In this document: positions 1 through 6,547 of the stretch, piece after piece
Layout of the letters: every line of letters begins with the position of its first letter
Position numbering within the stretch: position 1 is the stretch's first letter
Source of the DNA: Chloroflexi bacterium UBA4733
Lineage (GTDB): Bacteria; Chloroflexota; UBA4733
NCBI GenBank assembly: GCA_002404055.1
Contig: DHIZ01000213.1
Coordinates: 18,368 to 31,062, forward strand
Direction of reading: 5' to 3'
Length of the DNA stretch: 12,695 nt
Program-made: the position numbers and the translations under genes
The notes under the pieces: model-generated
What the model was told of the DNA's origin: nothing
Databases searched by the model: none
What the model saw: the letters and a program-made list of their open reading frames with translations, nothing else

Positions 1-984
1 GGACTCGTAGCTGGCGAAGATCAGCTCGGTGGCGCGCAGCGCACGCTGCGCTGAAAGTTCCGGCTCGCGGCCTTGCTCCAGCGCTGCAATCAGGTCGATG
101 ATGCCGTGGGAGACCGCTTCGTTTGGACCGTCGAGGCGGTCGCCGCTGATGTCTGGGTAGACCCAGCCGGCATCGCCTTTGCCGCGCAGGCGAAGGGGGG
201 CACGCTGCCCTTCCGGCATGCGCGGTTGCACCTCGATGCTGCCTTCGGAACCAAGAAGACGGTTGGCGCAGCCGATCGACGAATCAGGTCCGGTCAGCAA
301 CTGGCCCAACACGCCGTCCTGGTACTGGAACAGACTGACCGCCTGCGTCTCCAGGGGCACGCCGAAGGCTTTGCGTTCGACGCGGTTGTCGATCTGCGCC
401 AGGACCCAGCGCACGGGCGTCTCGTCGTGATAGAACTCGAACATGTCGAACCAGTGCGTGCCCCAATCAAACAGGTTGGGACAGTTCCCTTCCAGGCGTT
501 GGAGGTCACCGATCACGCCCTCGTGGAGGAGGCGTTTGGCAGCACGGAAGGGCGCTTCGAAGCGGCGCTGATGGTTGAAGGTGAGTTGCGTCCCATGCCG
601 CGCACAGGCTGCAGCCATGCGGCGCGCCTCGCCCCAGGTGGGCGCCATCGGCTTCTCGCAATGCACGGCGCGCACGCCGGCCTCGGCGCCGGCGATCGTC
701 ATCGGGGCGTGCAGGTGCGGCCAGGTGCAGATGGACACGATGTCCGGCTTGATCTCCGCCAGCATCTGCTGATAGTCAACATAAATTGCTGGTAGATGCG
801 CCGGATCACCGTGCTCGGCAGCGAAGGCCTCGGCATTCTCCCGCGAAATGTCGGCCAGCGCGACGAGTTCGCACTTGCCGCTGGCAGCGTAGCCGCGAGC
901 ATGCAGGTGCGACTGGCCAAAGCCGGTGGAACCCTCCGTGCGTAAGGGGCGACCACAGCCGATGATGGCAACGCGATAGGGCAT
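1..984 (-). CDS. Gfo/Idh/MocA family NAD(P)-dependent oxidoreductase (3' end beyond window)
   Basis: The frame is open for exactly 328 codons from ATG at 984 to the window edge, so the C-terminus is missing. Residues 4-12 (RVAIIGCGR) are the dinucleotide-binding Rossmann strand and glycine turn. It is followed by an extended loop ending in GFGQSHLHARGY (21-32). HCEKPM (108-113) carries the EKP signature whose lysine contacts cofactor and substrate. GTHWFD (175-180) matches the GxHxxD catalytic-region motif, giving H177 and D180. The last visible residues (ATELIFASYES) resemble the usual C-terminal helix, so probably only a few dozen residues are lost. The family oxidises or reduces sugars, inositols and related polyols in the cytosol; the substrate cannot be read here. 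Shine-Dalgarno AAGGA lies 8 nt before the ATG. The gene starts 13 bp after the M28 peptidase stop, which suggests one transcript. Confidence 0.93.
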   Translation of the reverse strand, partial: MPYRVAIIGCGRPLRTEGSTGFGQSHLHARGYAASGKCELVALADISRENAEAFAAEHGDPAHLPAIYVDYQQMLAEIKPDIVSICTWPHLHAPMTIAGAEAGVRAVHCEKPMAPTWGEARRMAAACARHGTQLTFNHQRRFEAPFRAAKRLLHEGVIGDLQRLEGNCPNLFDWGTHWFDMFEFYHDETPVRWVLAQIDNRVERKAFGVPLETQAVSLFQYQDGVLGQLLTGPDSSIGCANRLLGSEGSIEVQPRMPEGQRAPLRLRGKGDAGWVYPDISGDRLDGPNEAVSHGIIDLIAALEQGREPELSAQRALRATELIFASYES

Positions 985-997
985 GAGCACTTTCCTT
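985..997 (-). promoter_or_regulatory. Ribosome binding site between M28 peptidase and oxidoreductase
   Basis: On the minus strand, AAAGGAAAG sits in the 13 nt between the peptidase stop and the ATG at 984. The AGGA core is 8 nt from the start. It fixes that start and supports translation from a shared mRNA. Confidence 0.65.
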
Positions 998-2392
998 TCA
1001 AGCGTGGGGGGTGGAAGATGGCCAGGGCCAGACGCCTTCCATCTCCATAGTGGCGCGGGCTCCGGCCGCTTCCAACTCCTGGCGGGTCTGCTCATCCGTC
1101 CAGCGCTGGGCCGGCCAGGTTGACGCGTTGGCGACGTACAGGGCCAGCCGGGCGCTGAAGAGCGCCGACAGTTTGAGCGAGAGGCGATGGACTTTGTCCA
1201 GGGTATCGGCGGTGGTGTGACCGACGCCGCGGCCGCCCGTGCGCGGCACGTCGGGACTGGTCAGCAGCGCGGCCGGCGCGCCTTTGAGCACGAAGGGAAA
1301 CTGGTCGGAGTACATGGAAAGCTGGTCGTCCACCGGGAATGGCTCCCCCATCGCCCGGCCAATCTCTTCCAGCGCGGCGCGCAACTCGGGGCGTCGTTGC
1401 GTGGACACGCCTTTGGTCGCCCCCGGCTCCGCGATGGTGTCGAGGTTAAACAGCAGGCGTACCCGGTCAAACTCCGCCTGGTGGGCGGCAGCGTAGGCGT
1501 AGGCGCCGTAGAGACCCAGTTCCTCGACGCCGAAGGCGATAAAGCGCACGGTGCGGCGGAGGGCGCCACGCTGTTGCGCCAGTCCGCGGGCCACCTCGGC
1601 CATGGCGGCAACGCCACTGCCGTTGTCCAACGCGGCCTCGGCAATATCGTGGCCGTCGTAATGCGCGCCGATCAGCACCACCTCGTCCGGCGCCTCGCTG
1701 CCCGGCAGGTCGCCCACCAGGTTCCAGCTCGTCATCTCTTGCGGCGTGTCGTGCGTCGCCGCCGCCAGGCGAATGGCCTCGCCCTGCTGCAACAGGCGGG
1801 CCAGGCGCAGGCCATCCTCGCGGGTGACGGCCAGACCAGGCACTGGCGGCGCATCATGGAAGAACAGACCGCCCGTCTCGCTCAGTTGACCGGGAGCGTC
1901 GCGCATCCAGAGCACCCCGATGGCGCCGCGCCGGGCGGCGCGGGCCACCTTCTCATCGCGGTGCATCGCCTTGGCGCGCGGCGGTGTGGCGGCGCTGATG
2001 AGGGCAATCTTGCCGTTCAGGTCCTGGCCGGCGCGGCTCAGGTCGTCGTCGGTGGCGCACCCCAGGTCCACGAGGTCGCCCTCAATCGTTGCGGAAGGGG
2101 AGCCGGGCAGACTGAAGGTGGCAATCTCCGCTCCGCCGATCACACGCAACTGCGGGGACGCGCCGCGCTGCCAGCCTGGGTAGGTAAACGGCTCCTCGTG
2201 GACGTTCTGCAAGCCGTAGCGGCGGAAGGCAGCAAGCAGGATGTCGGCGGCCCGGCGTTCGTCGGCGGTGCCGGCGAAGCGGCCGTGGCAGCGATCACAG
2301 AGTTCTGTCAGTAGGGCCCAACCGCCGTCGCCGCGCCAGAGATCGCCACAAAGCCGGGCGTCCGCTGTAGAGGTACCAGAATCAAAGTCCAT
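998..2392 (-). CDS. M28 family zinc metallopeptidase with PA-domain insert
   Basis: The 464-residue protein has the complete dinuclear zinc site of peptidase family M28. It comprises H244 in HYD, the bridging D256 in DNGSG, catalytic E290 and ligand E291 in GVEELG, D318 in NLD, and H392 in GHTTADT. Residues about 100-215 (strands around LVDLGCATDDDL and GVLWMRDAP) look like a protease-associated insert, as in M28 aminopeptidases and carboxypeptidases. I see no N-terminal signal peptide or membrane helix, so a cytoplasmic location is likely, unlike many secreted M28 enzymes. The start is supported by AAGGAG 9-10 nt upstream. A flavin-reductase-like gene lies 86 bp upstream on the same strand and the Gfo/Idh/MocA gene 13 bp downstream. 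The peptide substrate is unknown. Some M28 members are not peptidases (for example glutaminyl cyclases), but the full ligand set favours hydrolysis. Confidence 0.93.
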   Translation of the reverse strand: MDFDSGTSTADARLCGDLWRGDGGWALLTELCDRCHGRFAGTADERRAADILLAAFRRYGLQNVHEEPFTYPGWQRGASPQLRVIGGAEIATFSLPGSPSATIEGDLVDLGCATDDDLSRAGQDLNGKIALISAATPPRAKAMHRDEKVARAARRGAIGVLWMRDAPGQLSETGGLFFHDAPPVPGLAVTREDGLRLARLLQQGEAIRLAAATHDTPQEMTSWNLVGDLPGSEAPDEVVLIGAHYDGHDIAEAALDNGSGVAAMAEVARGLAQQRGALRRTVRFIAFGVEELGLYGAYAYAAAHQAEFDRVRLLFNLDTIAEPGATKGVSTQRRPELRAALEEIGRAMGEPFPVDDQLSMYSDQFPFVLKGAPAALLTSPDVPRTGGRGVGHTTADTLDKVHRLSLKLSALFSARLALYVANASTWPAQRWTDEQTRQELEAAGARATMEMEGVWPWPSSTPHA

Positions 2393-2478
2393 TGCTCATT
2401 CGCTCCTTATTTCGTGGCCGGCAGCACAGAAACCCGCCCCTGCTCTGTCGGGCATTTCGTGTCTGCCGGGCCCAGGCA

Positions 2479-2976
2479 TCAACGTTCCGGCTCCTCAATC
2501 TGCAACCGCCGGAAGGCACGATCCCAATGGAGCAAGGGTCGCCGGGCCTCGCCGGTGGCCTCCTCCACATGGCCGATATACAGGGTATGGTCGCGCGTCT
2601 CGAAGGCGTCGATGACGCGACAGTCCAGGTAACCGAGGCAATCATCCAGTAACGGCGCTCCCGTGCTGCCGGAGTGGTAGGGGATGGTGCGCAGGGCGCG
2701 GGCTTCGGGGTCGTTGGCGTAGCCCAGGCTGTACGCCAGTTCCGCCTGCCCCTGATGCAGAAAGTTCACAGCGAAGACCCGCGCCGCCTCCAACAGGCGA
2801 TGCGTCTCGCCGTCCCGCTTGATACTGACCAGCACGGTTGGCGGATCAATACCCACGGACAAGAAAGATGTAACGAGGATGGCCCGCACCGTCGCTTCGT
2901 GGCACACCGTCACCACGGTGACACCAGATGCCCAGTGCCGCATCACCTGGCGGAACCCGTCGCTGCTCACCGGCAT
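2479..2976 (-). CDS. Flavin reductase-like, FMN-binding split-barrel protein
   Basis: The 165-residue protein has the flavin reductase-like domain. It opens with FRQVMRHWASGVTVVT (8-23), followed by TSFLSVGIDPPTVLVSI (36-52), which corresponds to the family's SSFxSVSxDPP flavin-contacting stretch. NFL (71-73) and the late GHVEE strand (135-139) also fit. Such proteins bind FMN and either supply reduced flavin to a partner monooxygenase or act alone. No monooxygenase partner is visible here. The stretch before TSF reads VRAIL where relatives usually have a GMT-like motif, so flavin contacts may differ. An upstream in-frame ATG at 3033 would add 19 residues with no homology. I chose 2976 because GAGGA lies 8 nt before it. 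The peptidase gene follows after 86 bp on the same strand. Confidence 0.88.
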   Translation of the reverse strand: MPVSSDGFRQVMRHWASGVTVVTVCHEATVRAILVTSFLSVGIDPPTVLVSIKRDGETHRLLEAARVFAVNFLHQGQAELAYSLGYANDPEARALRTIPYHSGSTGAPLLDDCLGYLDCRVIDAFETRDHTLYIGHVEEATGEARRPLLHWDRAFRRLQIEEPER

Positions 2977-3074
2977 GTGCTCTATCCTCGTCGGCAAGCG
3001 TGCCGTCCTGCATCCGAGCGGCGTCGCCGCCACTACCCTCCCCCAGCCTCACGCCGCCAGGGCAACCAGGAGCA

Positions 3075-3104
3075 ACGGTAGCGGGCAGAGGGAGGGGTTG
3101 TCAA
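3075..3104 (-). promoter_or_regulatory. Candidate sigma-70-type promoter for the flavin reductase gene
   Basis: On the minus strand a perfect -35 hexamer TTGACA (3104-3099) is followed after 18 nt by TACCGT (3080-3075), a weak -10 matching three of six positions. The -35 lies inside an 11-bp near-palindrome, GGTTGtCAACC (3096-3106), which could be an operator half-turn. Transcription would begin about 90 nt before the ATG at 2976. The weak -10 keeps confidence low. Confidence 0.3.
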
Positions 3105-3147
3105 CCGGTGTGGGCCGGGCTACACCCTGACGCCCACCACCAATGTT

Positions 3148-3372
3148 TCACGCTCGCTTGCGCTGAGGCAGGACAGGCGCTGCAGGCATTGCCGCGCTGT
3201 CGGCCATCGAGGCGTAGAGCGGCTTCAGGCGTTCCAAGATCCACATTCGGGAGAGTGTCGCTGGTCCGACGCCCAGATCCTTGCTGCTCCCTTGTCAGTG
3301 TGGTCATCGACTTGCTCATCCTTTCTGTTCCTGGTAGGCGCGCCGCTCCTGGTGTGTCAGGTCGCGCTCCAT
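3148..3372 (-). pseudogene. Decayed small helix-turn-helix-like gene remnant
   Basis: One frame on the minus strand reads as a short protein interrupted by three TGA codons. It opens with MERDLTHQERRAYQEQKG from an ATG at 3372, then three stops fall within 10 codons. It then runs open as QGSSKDLGVGPATLSRMW and a helical tail to a TGA at 3148-3150. The segment KDLGVGPATLSRM resembles the second and recognition helices of a helix-turn-helix. Two of the three stops would read R if CGA had become TGA. No family was recognised and there is no strong Shine-Dalgarno at the upstream ATG. It may instead be a chance open stretch in GC-rich DNA. Confidence 0.25.
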
Positions 3373-3674
3373 TCCCGGCAGTTGGTCAAAGCGCGCACCC
3401 CATCCTGCTAGCGGTCACACTCCCCATGGGACCGCCGGGATGGGTCCGATCGGCCACGGGCGCTCCGCATCCGGCTATCCGTCATGGTAGACGGTGAGGC
3501 GAGGTCTGTCACCCGCGCTGTGGCAGCACCGGCTTGTCGTCCTGGCTAGCAGACGGCTTATTTCCCGTGCTGGCCACACCTGTCTTCGGCCAGGGCTACT
3601 GCTCGATCTTGCACGGTTGGTGATCTGGGCCTCACGAGTGCACCCGGATGGAATGGGTTGGCTCTGGCGTCGAG
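3373..3674. other. Gene-free stretch
   Basis: I see no convincing coding frame, RNA gene, promoter or strong terminator here. Short frames on both strands have biased, low-complexity translations. One weak stem (CTGGCC with GGCCAG, near 3574-3597, 12-nt loop) lacks a T-run. It separates the decayed remnant from the 3' end of the two-gene module. Confidence 0.5.
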
Positions 3675-4250
3675 CTAAAGGACGCCGGGATGCAACTCCG
3701 CGAAGAGTTGCCGGGTCTCTCTCAGTTGGCGATCCCAATCCGCTTGCCGGGGGACGACGCCAAACCAGCGAATGATCAGGTCCAGCACATCCTGCAGCGC
3801 GACCGGGCCCGTCGGGAAATGCGCCGCCCTAGCCATAGCGGGAAGTTGGCCGAGCGCTGGTCCCAGGTGCATGTGGGGCCAGGTAATCCAACTCCGTGCG
3901 TGCGGGTGCCAATGGTAGGCGAAGAGCTCGGCCTCCTCGGCATCGCGGAGCGCATAGGCATAGTGCTCCAGGCGTACTACCCAGGAGCCTCTGGTGTCGG
4001 GCTCTTCGACGATGCGGTATTGCACATCCACCAGTAGACGCACATGTGGATCCGCGTGGAGCGGGACCGACCGCACGCCGATCCGGGCGCTGTGGAGCGC
4101 CTCCGGGTCGCGGTGCCCATCGGTACCAAAGCGCGCCGGAGTGACACAGAGCAGCGCCCGCTGATAGGCGTGGGTAAAAGCGTCGTGGGCGGCGCGCGGC
4201 GTCTTACCGGCCAAGTGGACGGAGCAGGAGCACATGCGTGACATTGGCAT
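3675..4250 (-). CDS. Uncharacterised conserved protein with two His clusters (second gene of a pair)
   Basis: No named function is recognised. The body of the protein is orderly: ARFGTDGHRDPEALHSARIG, then LLVDVQYRIVEEP and VVRLEHYAYALRDAEEAEL (alternating strands, probably a beta sheet). Next come two histidine clusters, YHWHPH and WPHMHLGP, and then FPTGPVALQDVLDLIIRWFGV, ending with a helical tail. The histidine-rich strand pair followed by a helix is loosely reminiscent of TumE/DUF6516-type toxins; this is an inference. The 5' end overlaps the 78-aa gene. In-frame starts are ATG at 4250, 4244 and 4235 and TTG at 4214, none with a good Shine-Dalgarno, so the true N-terminus is uncertain (179-191 aa). 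The overlap implies translational coupling. I recall similar protein pairs from Chloroflexota genomes but cannot confirm that here. Confidence 0.75.
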   Translation of the reverse strand: MPMSRMCSCSVHLAGKTPRAAHDAFTHAYQRALLCVTPARFGTDGHRDPEALHSARIGVRSVPLHADPHVRLLVDVQYRIVEEPDTRGSWVVRLEHYAYALRDAEEAELFAYHWHPHARSWITWPHMHLGPALGQLPAMARAAHFPTGPVALQDVLDLIIRWFGVVPRQADWDRQLRETRQLFAELHPGVL

Positions 4251-4440
4251 GATCGTGCTCCCCATCAAACTGCCCGGCATCCCAGGCGCGGATGAAGTCT
4301 GCGCCACTCATCTTGAGATAGTACCGTGCGGCTTCGTCAAAACCTTGCCACGATTCGGCTGCAGTCAATATCTTAGGCGAGCACGGCTCCGGCTCCTCGA
4401 GCGCGTCTTCAACGATCACATGCTTCGTCATCTCTATCAT
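4204..4440 (-). CDS. Uncharacterised small acidic protein, 78 aa (first gene of a pair)
   Basis: The 78-residue protein has an acidic N-terminus (VIVEDALEEPEPC) followed by a likely helical core, TAAESWQGFDEAARYYLKMS, and GADFIRAWDAGQFD. The run MSGxDFxRAWDAGxFD is the recognisable core of a small family whose function I do not know. The start at 4440 is chosen because AGGAGAGG lies about 7 nt upstream; the next methionine (codon 4) would be badly spaced. It overlaps the following His-rich gene by 11-47 nt depending on that gene's start, so the two are probably translated together. Size, order and overlap are compatible with an antitoxin-toxin pair, but no DNA-binding motif is evident. Function is left open. 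Confidence 0.8.
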   Translation of the reverse strand: MIEMTKHVIVEDALEEPEPCSPKILTAAESWQGFDEAARYYLKMSGADFIRAWDAGQFDGEHDHANVTHVLLLRPLGR

Positions 4441-4462
4441 TTCAGGACCTCTCCTTTGTTGC

Positions 4463-4491
4463 ATTGTAACCGCCGTCCGCCAGCAGTAGGA
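4463..4491 (-). promoter_or_regulatory. Candidate promoter of the two-gene module
   Basis: On the minus strand, TACAAT (4468-4463) matches the -10 consensus at five of six positions. A weak -35 (TTCCTA, about 18 nt upstream) matches at three. The predicted start of transcription is about 16 nt before the ATG at 4440, leaving just enough leader for the AGGAGAGG ribosome site. Confidence 0.4.
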
Positions 4492-4520
4492 ACAGGCCAG
4501 CTGACGCGCCGAGGGGGCAG

Positions 4521-4727
4521 TTGCCATCACCGGTTGCGAAGCCCTTGCCAGCGGTGGCATGTCCCGTCTGCAACAAACGCGTCGTCCCCGCCCTCGGCGT
4601 GAGCGGTGCGCTGACGTATTTCGCGCCGCTCCAACCACTGATCGGTCTGGCCTCGGTTGCTCTCCTGATCTACACCCTTCGGCTGCGTTTCCAACAGCGG
4701 GATGGCGCTTGTCCGGTACGTGGATAG
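4521..4727 (+). CDS. Small MerT-like membrane protein, possibly truncated
   Basis: The frame encodes up to 68 residues from a TTG at 4521. Its core is ACPVCNKRVVPALGVSGALT, then YFAPLQPLIGLASVALLIYT, then LRLRFQQRDGACPVRG. This gives a CxxC pair, a first apolar stretch, a proline-broken turn, a second membrane helix, a basic end and a final cysteine. The layout follows the first half of mercuric transport protein MerT (cysteine pair, ALGxSGA, LxP, second helix, cytoplasmic cysteine), but MerT is about 116 aa with a third helix that is absent here. GAGGGGG lies only 3-4 nt before the TTG, so GTG at 4554 is an alternative start. The gene diverges from the 78-aa gene. It could be a true mini-transporter, a remnant, or a fortuitous frame. 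Confidence 0.45.
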   Translation: MPSPVAKPLPAVACPVCNKRVVPALGVSGALTYFAPLQPLIGLASVALLIYTLRLRFQQRDGACPVRG

Positions 4728-4757
4728 TCAGAGACGCCGCGACGCGCTCCAGGTCCA

Positions 4758-4898
4758 CCCGGCGACTGAAGTCGCTGGCCCACATTCACGCTGCTCGCGC
4801 GTGCCCGGCAAAGTGGGCGCCCTCGGGGTGCTTCGCCGGCAATCCTAGTCCGCGCAGGCGGACTTTGCGGTCAATAGCCCGCGACTTCAGTCGCCGGG
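4758..4898. repeat. Palindromic hairpin repeat, copy 1 (MITE/REP-like)
   Basis: The ends are 22-bp inverted arms (4758-4779 and 4877-4898) differing at one position. Each arm contains the palindrome GCGACT-GA-AGTCGC, or its complement, which can itself fold. Inside is a further hairpin, AGTCCGC-GCAG-GCGGACT (4847-4864). The same arms bound a second element at 10406-10510. The copy lies about 43 bp downstream of the tenI-like gene. It encodes no protein, so it is probably a nonautonomous element or an extragenic palindrome that could also act as a transcript end. Confidence 0.8.
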
Positions 4899-4941
4899 CG
4901 GGGGGGACGGCGAAGCACATCGGACGTATCGTACACGCCTC

Positions 4942-5586
4942 CTAGCGTGCCGTTGCTTCGCGAATGCGTTCGGCTTCCGCGTCAAGCGCCTCCCTCAGCC
5001 CCCGCGCCGCCTCCCGCGGTTCATCGGCGTCGATGATCGCCGAAATCACCGCTACGTCTGCTGCTCCTACTGCCAACACCTCGGCTACCCGCCGAACGTC
5101 GATGCCGCCGATGGCAACGATGGGGATGCGCACCGCCGCGACGACTTCCCGCAGCGCGTCCAGTCCTCGCGGCGGCTCACCAGGATGACTTACCGTCGTG
5201 TAGACGTGACCGAAGGTGACCCTCGACACGCCGGCTTGCTCCGCGCGCCGCGCCGCTGCCACGCCATGCACCGACACGCCGATGTATGCCGCCGCGCCGA
5301 GCGTCCGCCGAGCACGCGCCAGGTCTGGGTGGCCCTCCGGTAGGTGAACGCCGTCCGCGCAGGCAGCGAGTGCAATCTCCACCGCGCCGTTGACGATGAC
5401 GAGCGCACGTCCAGCAACGGCCGCGTGTACCTGTCGGGTAAGCGCCACCAGCGCCTCCGGCGATGCCATCTTGTCGCGCACCTGCACGAGATCAACTCCG
5501 CCATCGACCGCCGCCATGATAGCTGCCAGGAACTGCTTTGCCGGCAACCGGCGATCAGTGATCAGGTGCAATAGTGGTCGGCCCAC
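4942..5586 (-). CDS. tenI: TenI/ThiE superfamily protein, closer to thiazole tautomerase TenI
   Basis: The 214-residue protein is a TIM barrel of the thiamine phosphate synthase/TenI superfamily. LVQVRDK (33-39), VNGAVEIAL, DGVHLPEG, YIGVSVHG, FGHVYTT, RGLDAL, IPIVAIGGI and VISAI mark successive strands. Several residues favour TenI, the aminotransferring thiazole tautomerase described in Bacillus. The strand reads VNG rather than ThiE's VND, and FGHVYTT carries the TenI histidine where ThiE has GPxxxTxTK. If so, it converts a thiazole phosphate tautomer to the aromatic form for thiamine synthesis. Automatic annotation would probably say thiamine phosphate synthase. The start is GTG at 5586, with GGAG about 7 nt before it. 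It begins 16 nt after secF ends, so it is very likely in the secDF transcript. Confidence 0.85.
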   Translation of the reverse strand: MGRPLLHLITDRRLPAKQFLAAIMAAVDGGVDLVQVRDKMASPEALVALTRQVHAAVAGRALVIVNGAVEIALAACADGVHLPEGHPDLARARRTLGAAAYIGVSVHGVAAARRAEQAGVSRVTFGHVYTTVSHPGEPPRGLDALREVVAAVRIPIVAIGGIDVRRVAEVLAVGAADVAVISAIIDADEPREAARGLREALDAEAERIREATAR

Positions 5587-5602
5587 AGGGTTCTCCGACC
5601 GC

Positions 5603-6547
5603 TCAGGCGGCAGCGCGGCGCAGTCCCAACAGGCGGGGCACGAACTGGCGGAACTCGCGGTTCTGCCAGACCACCAGCAGACAACTGGCGTTGAAGATGG
5701 AGGAATAGGTGCCGCTGAAGATGCCGACCAGCAGCGCCAGCACGAACAGCCGGATGCTGACGCCGCCGAACAGGTACAGCGCCAGCAGGGTCAACAGCAC
5801 GGTGATCGAGGTGTTCAAGGAGCGAGCCAGCGTCTGGACGATGCTGGCGTTCACCACCGTCTCGAACGGCTCGCCGGTGCGCCGGCTGAGGTTTTCCCGG
5901 ATGCGGTCGAAGACGACGATGGTGTCGTGGACCGAAAAGCCGATCACCGTCAGCATGGCCGTCACAAAGAGGGCGTCAATCTCGATCTTGAAGAGCTTGC
6001 CAAGGATGGCGAAGACGCCCATCACCACCAGCACGTCGTGCAGTAGCGCCGCCAGCGCGCAGATGCCGAAGCGTAAAGGCGTGGCGACGTTGCGGAAGGC
6101 GTACCAGATGTAGAGCAGGATCAGCGCGCTGGCGCCAAGCACTGCGTAAATGGCTTTGCGCGTCAACTCCGCGCCGATGATCGGGCCGATGCTCTGGAAC
6201 TGCAGTTGTGTGACCTTGCCGAACTGCGCCTGAATATCCGCCTCCACTTTCGCCACCTGGTTGTTTTGCGGCGTGTTCGACATGGGCTTGGTGCGCAGGT
6301 TGATCGCGTTCGGCGTGCCGGGATCGTTGACCGTCTGCACCACCGAGTCTGGGAAGCCGTCTGAGGTCAGGATCTGCTCAAGCGTCGGAATATCCGGCGG
6401 CTTCTGCAACTGCAACTCCAGGTTGGAGCCGCCGCTAAAGTCGATACCGGGTCGCAAGCCGAAAAAGATCAGGAAGATGGCGCCGGGGATGATGATGAGC
6501 AAGGACAGGCGGAAGTACAGATACCGCCGACCAATAATGTTAAGCAT
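5603..6547 (-). CDS. secF: Protein translocase subunit SecF
   Basis: The 314-residue protein is a full-length SecF, the partner of SecD in the proton-driven motor that assists SecYEG export. TM1 is about 13-32, followed by the SecD/F signature PGIDFSGGSNLEL (33-45) and a periplasmic domain to about 130. Five helices follow: 133-152, about 160-183, about 192-214, about 240-262 and about 265-293. GFSVHDTIVVFDRIREN (203-219) is the conserved cytoplasmic-edge motif of TM4 in SecF, and the SIVQTLARSLNTSITVLLT segment is also typical. The ATG at 6547 overlaps the secD stop by 8 nt (ATGCTTAA), so the two are translationally coupled. The tenI-like gene follows after 16 nt. Confidence 0.97.
   Translation of the reverse strand: MLNIIGRRYLYFRLSLLIIIPGAIFLIFFGLRPGIDFSGGSNLELQLQKPPDIPTLEQILTSDGFPDSVVQTVNDPGTPNAINLRTKPMSNTPQNNQVAKVEADIQAQFGKVTQLQFQSIGPIIGAELTRKAIYAVLGASALILLYIWYAFRNVATPLRFGICALAALLHDVLVVMGVFAILGKLFKIEIDALFVTAMLTVIGFSVHDTIVVFDRIRENLSRRTGEPFETVVNASIVQTLARSLNTSITVLLTLLALYLFGGVSIRLFVLALLVGIFSGTYSSIFNASCLLVVWQNREFRQFVPRLLGLRRAAA

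Noticed and set aside
73..795. Plus-strand open frame of 240 codons at the left edge
   Set aside because: The minus strand carries the Gfo/Idh/MocA gene with Rossmann, EKP and GxHxxD motifs; the plus frame has none.
1187..2314. Plus-strand open frame (about 375 codons) opposite the M28 peptidase
   Set aside because: Antisense shadow of a gene whose five zinc ligands and catalytic residue are all present in the other strand.
4758..4898. CRISPR array
   Set aside because: The repeated GCGACTGAAGTCGC units are inverted arms of single elements, not regularly spaced direct repeats with unique spacers, and no cas gene is present.
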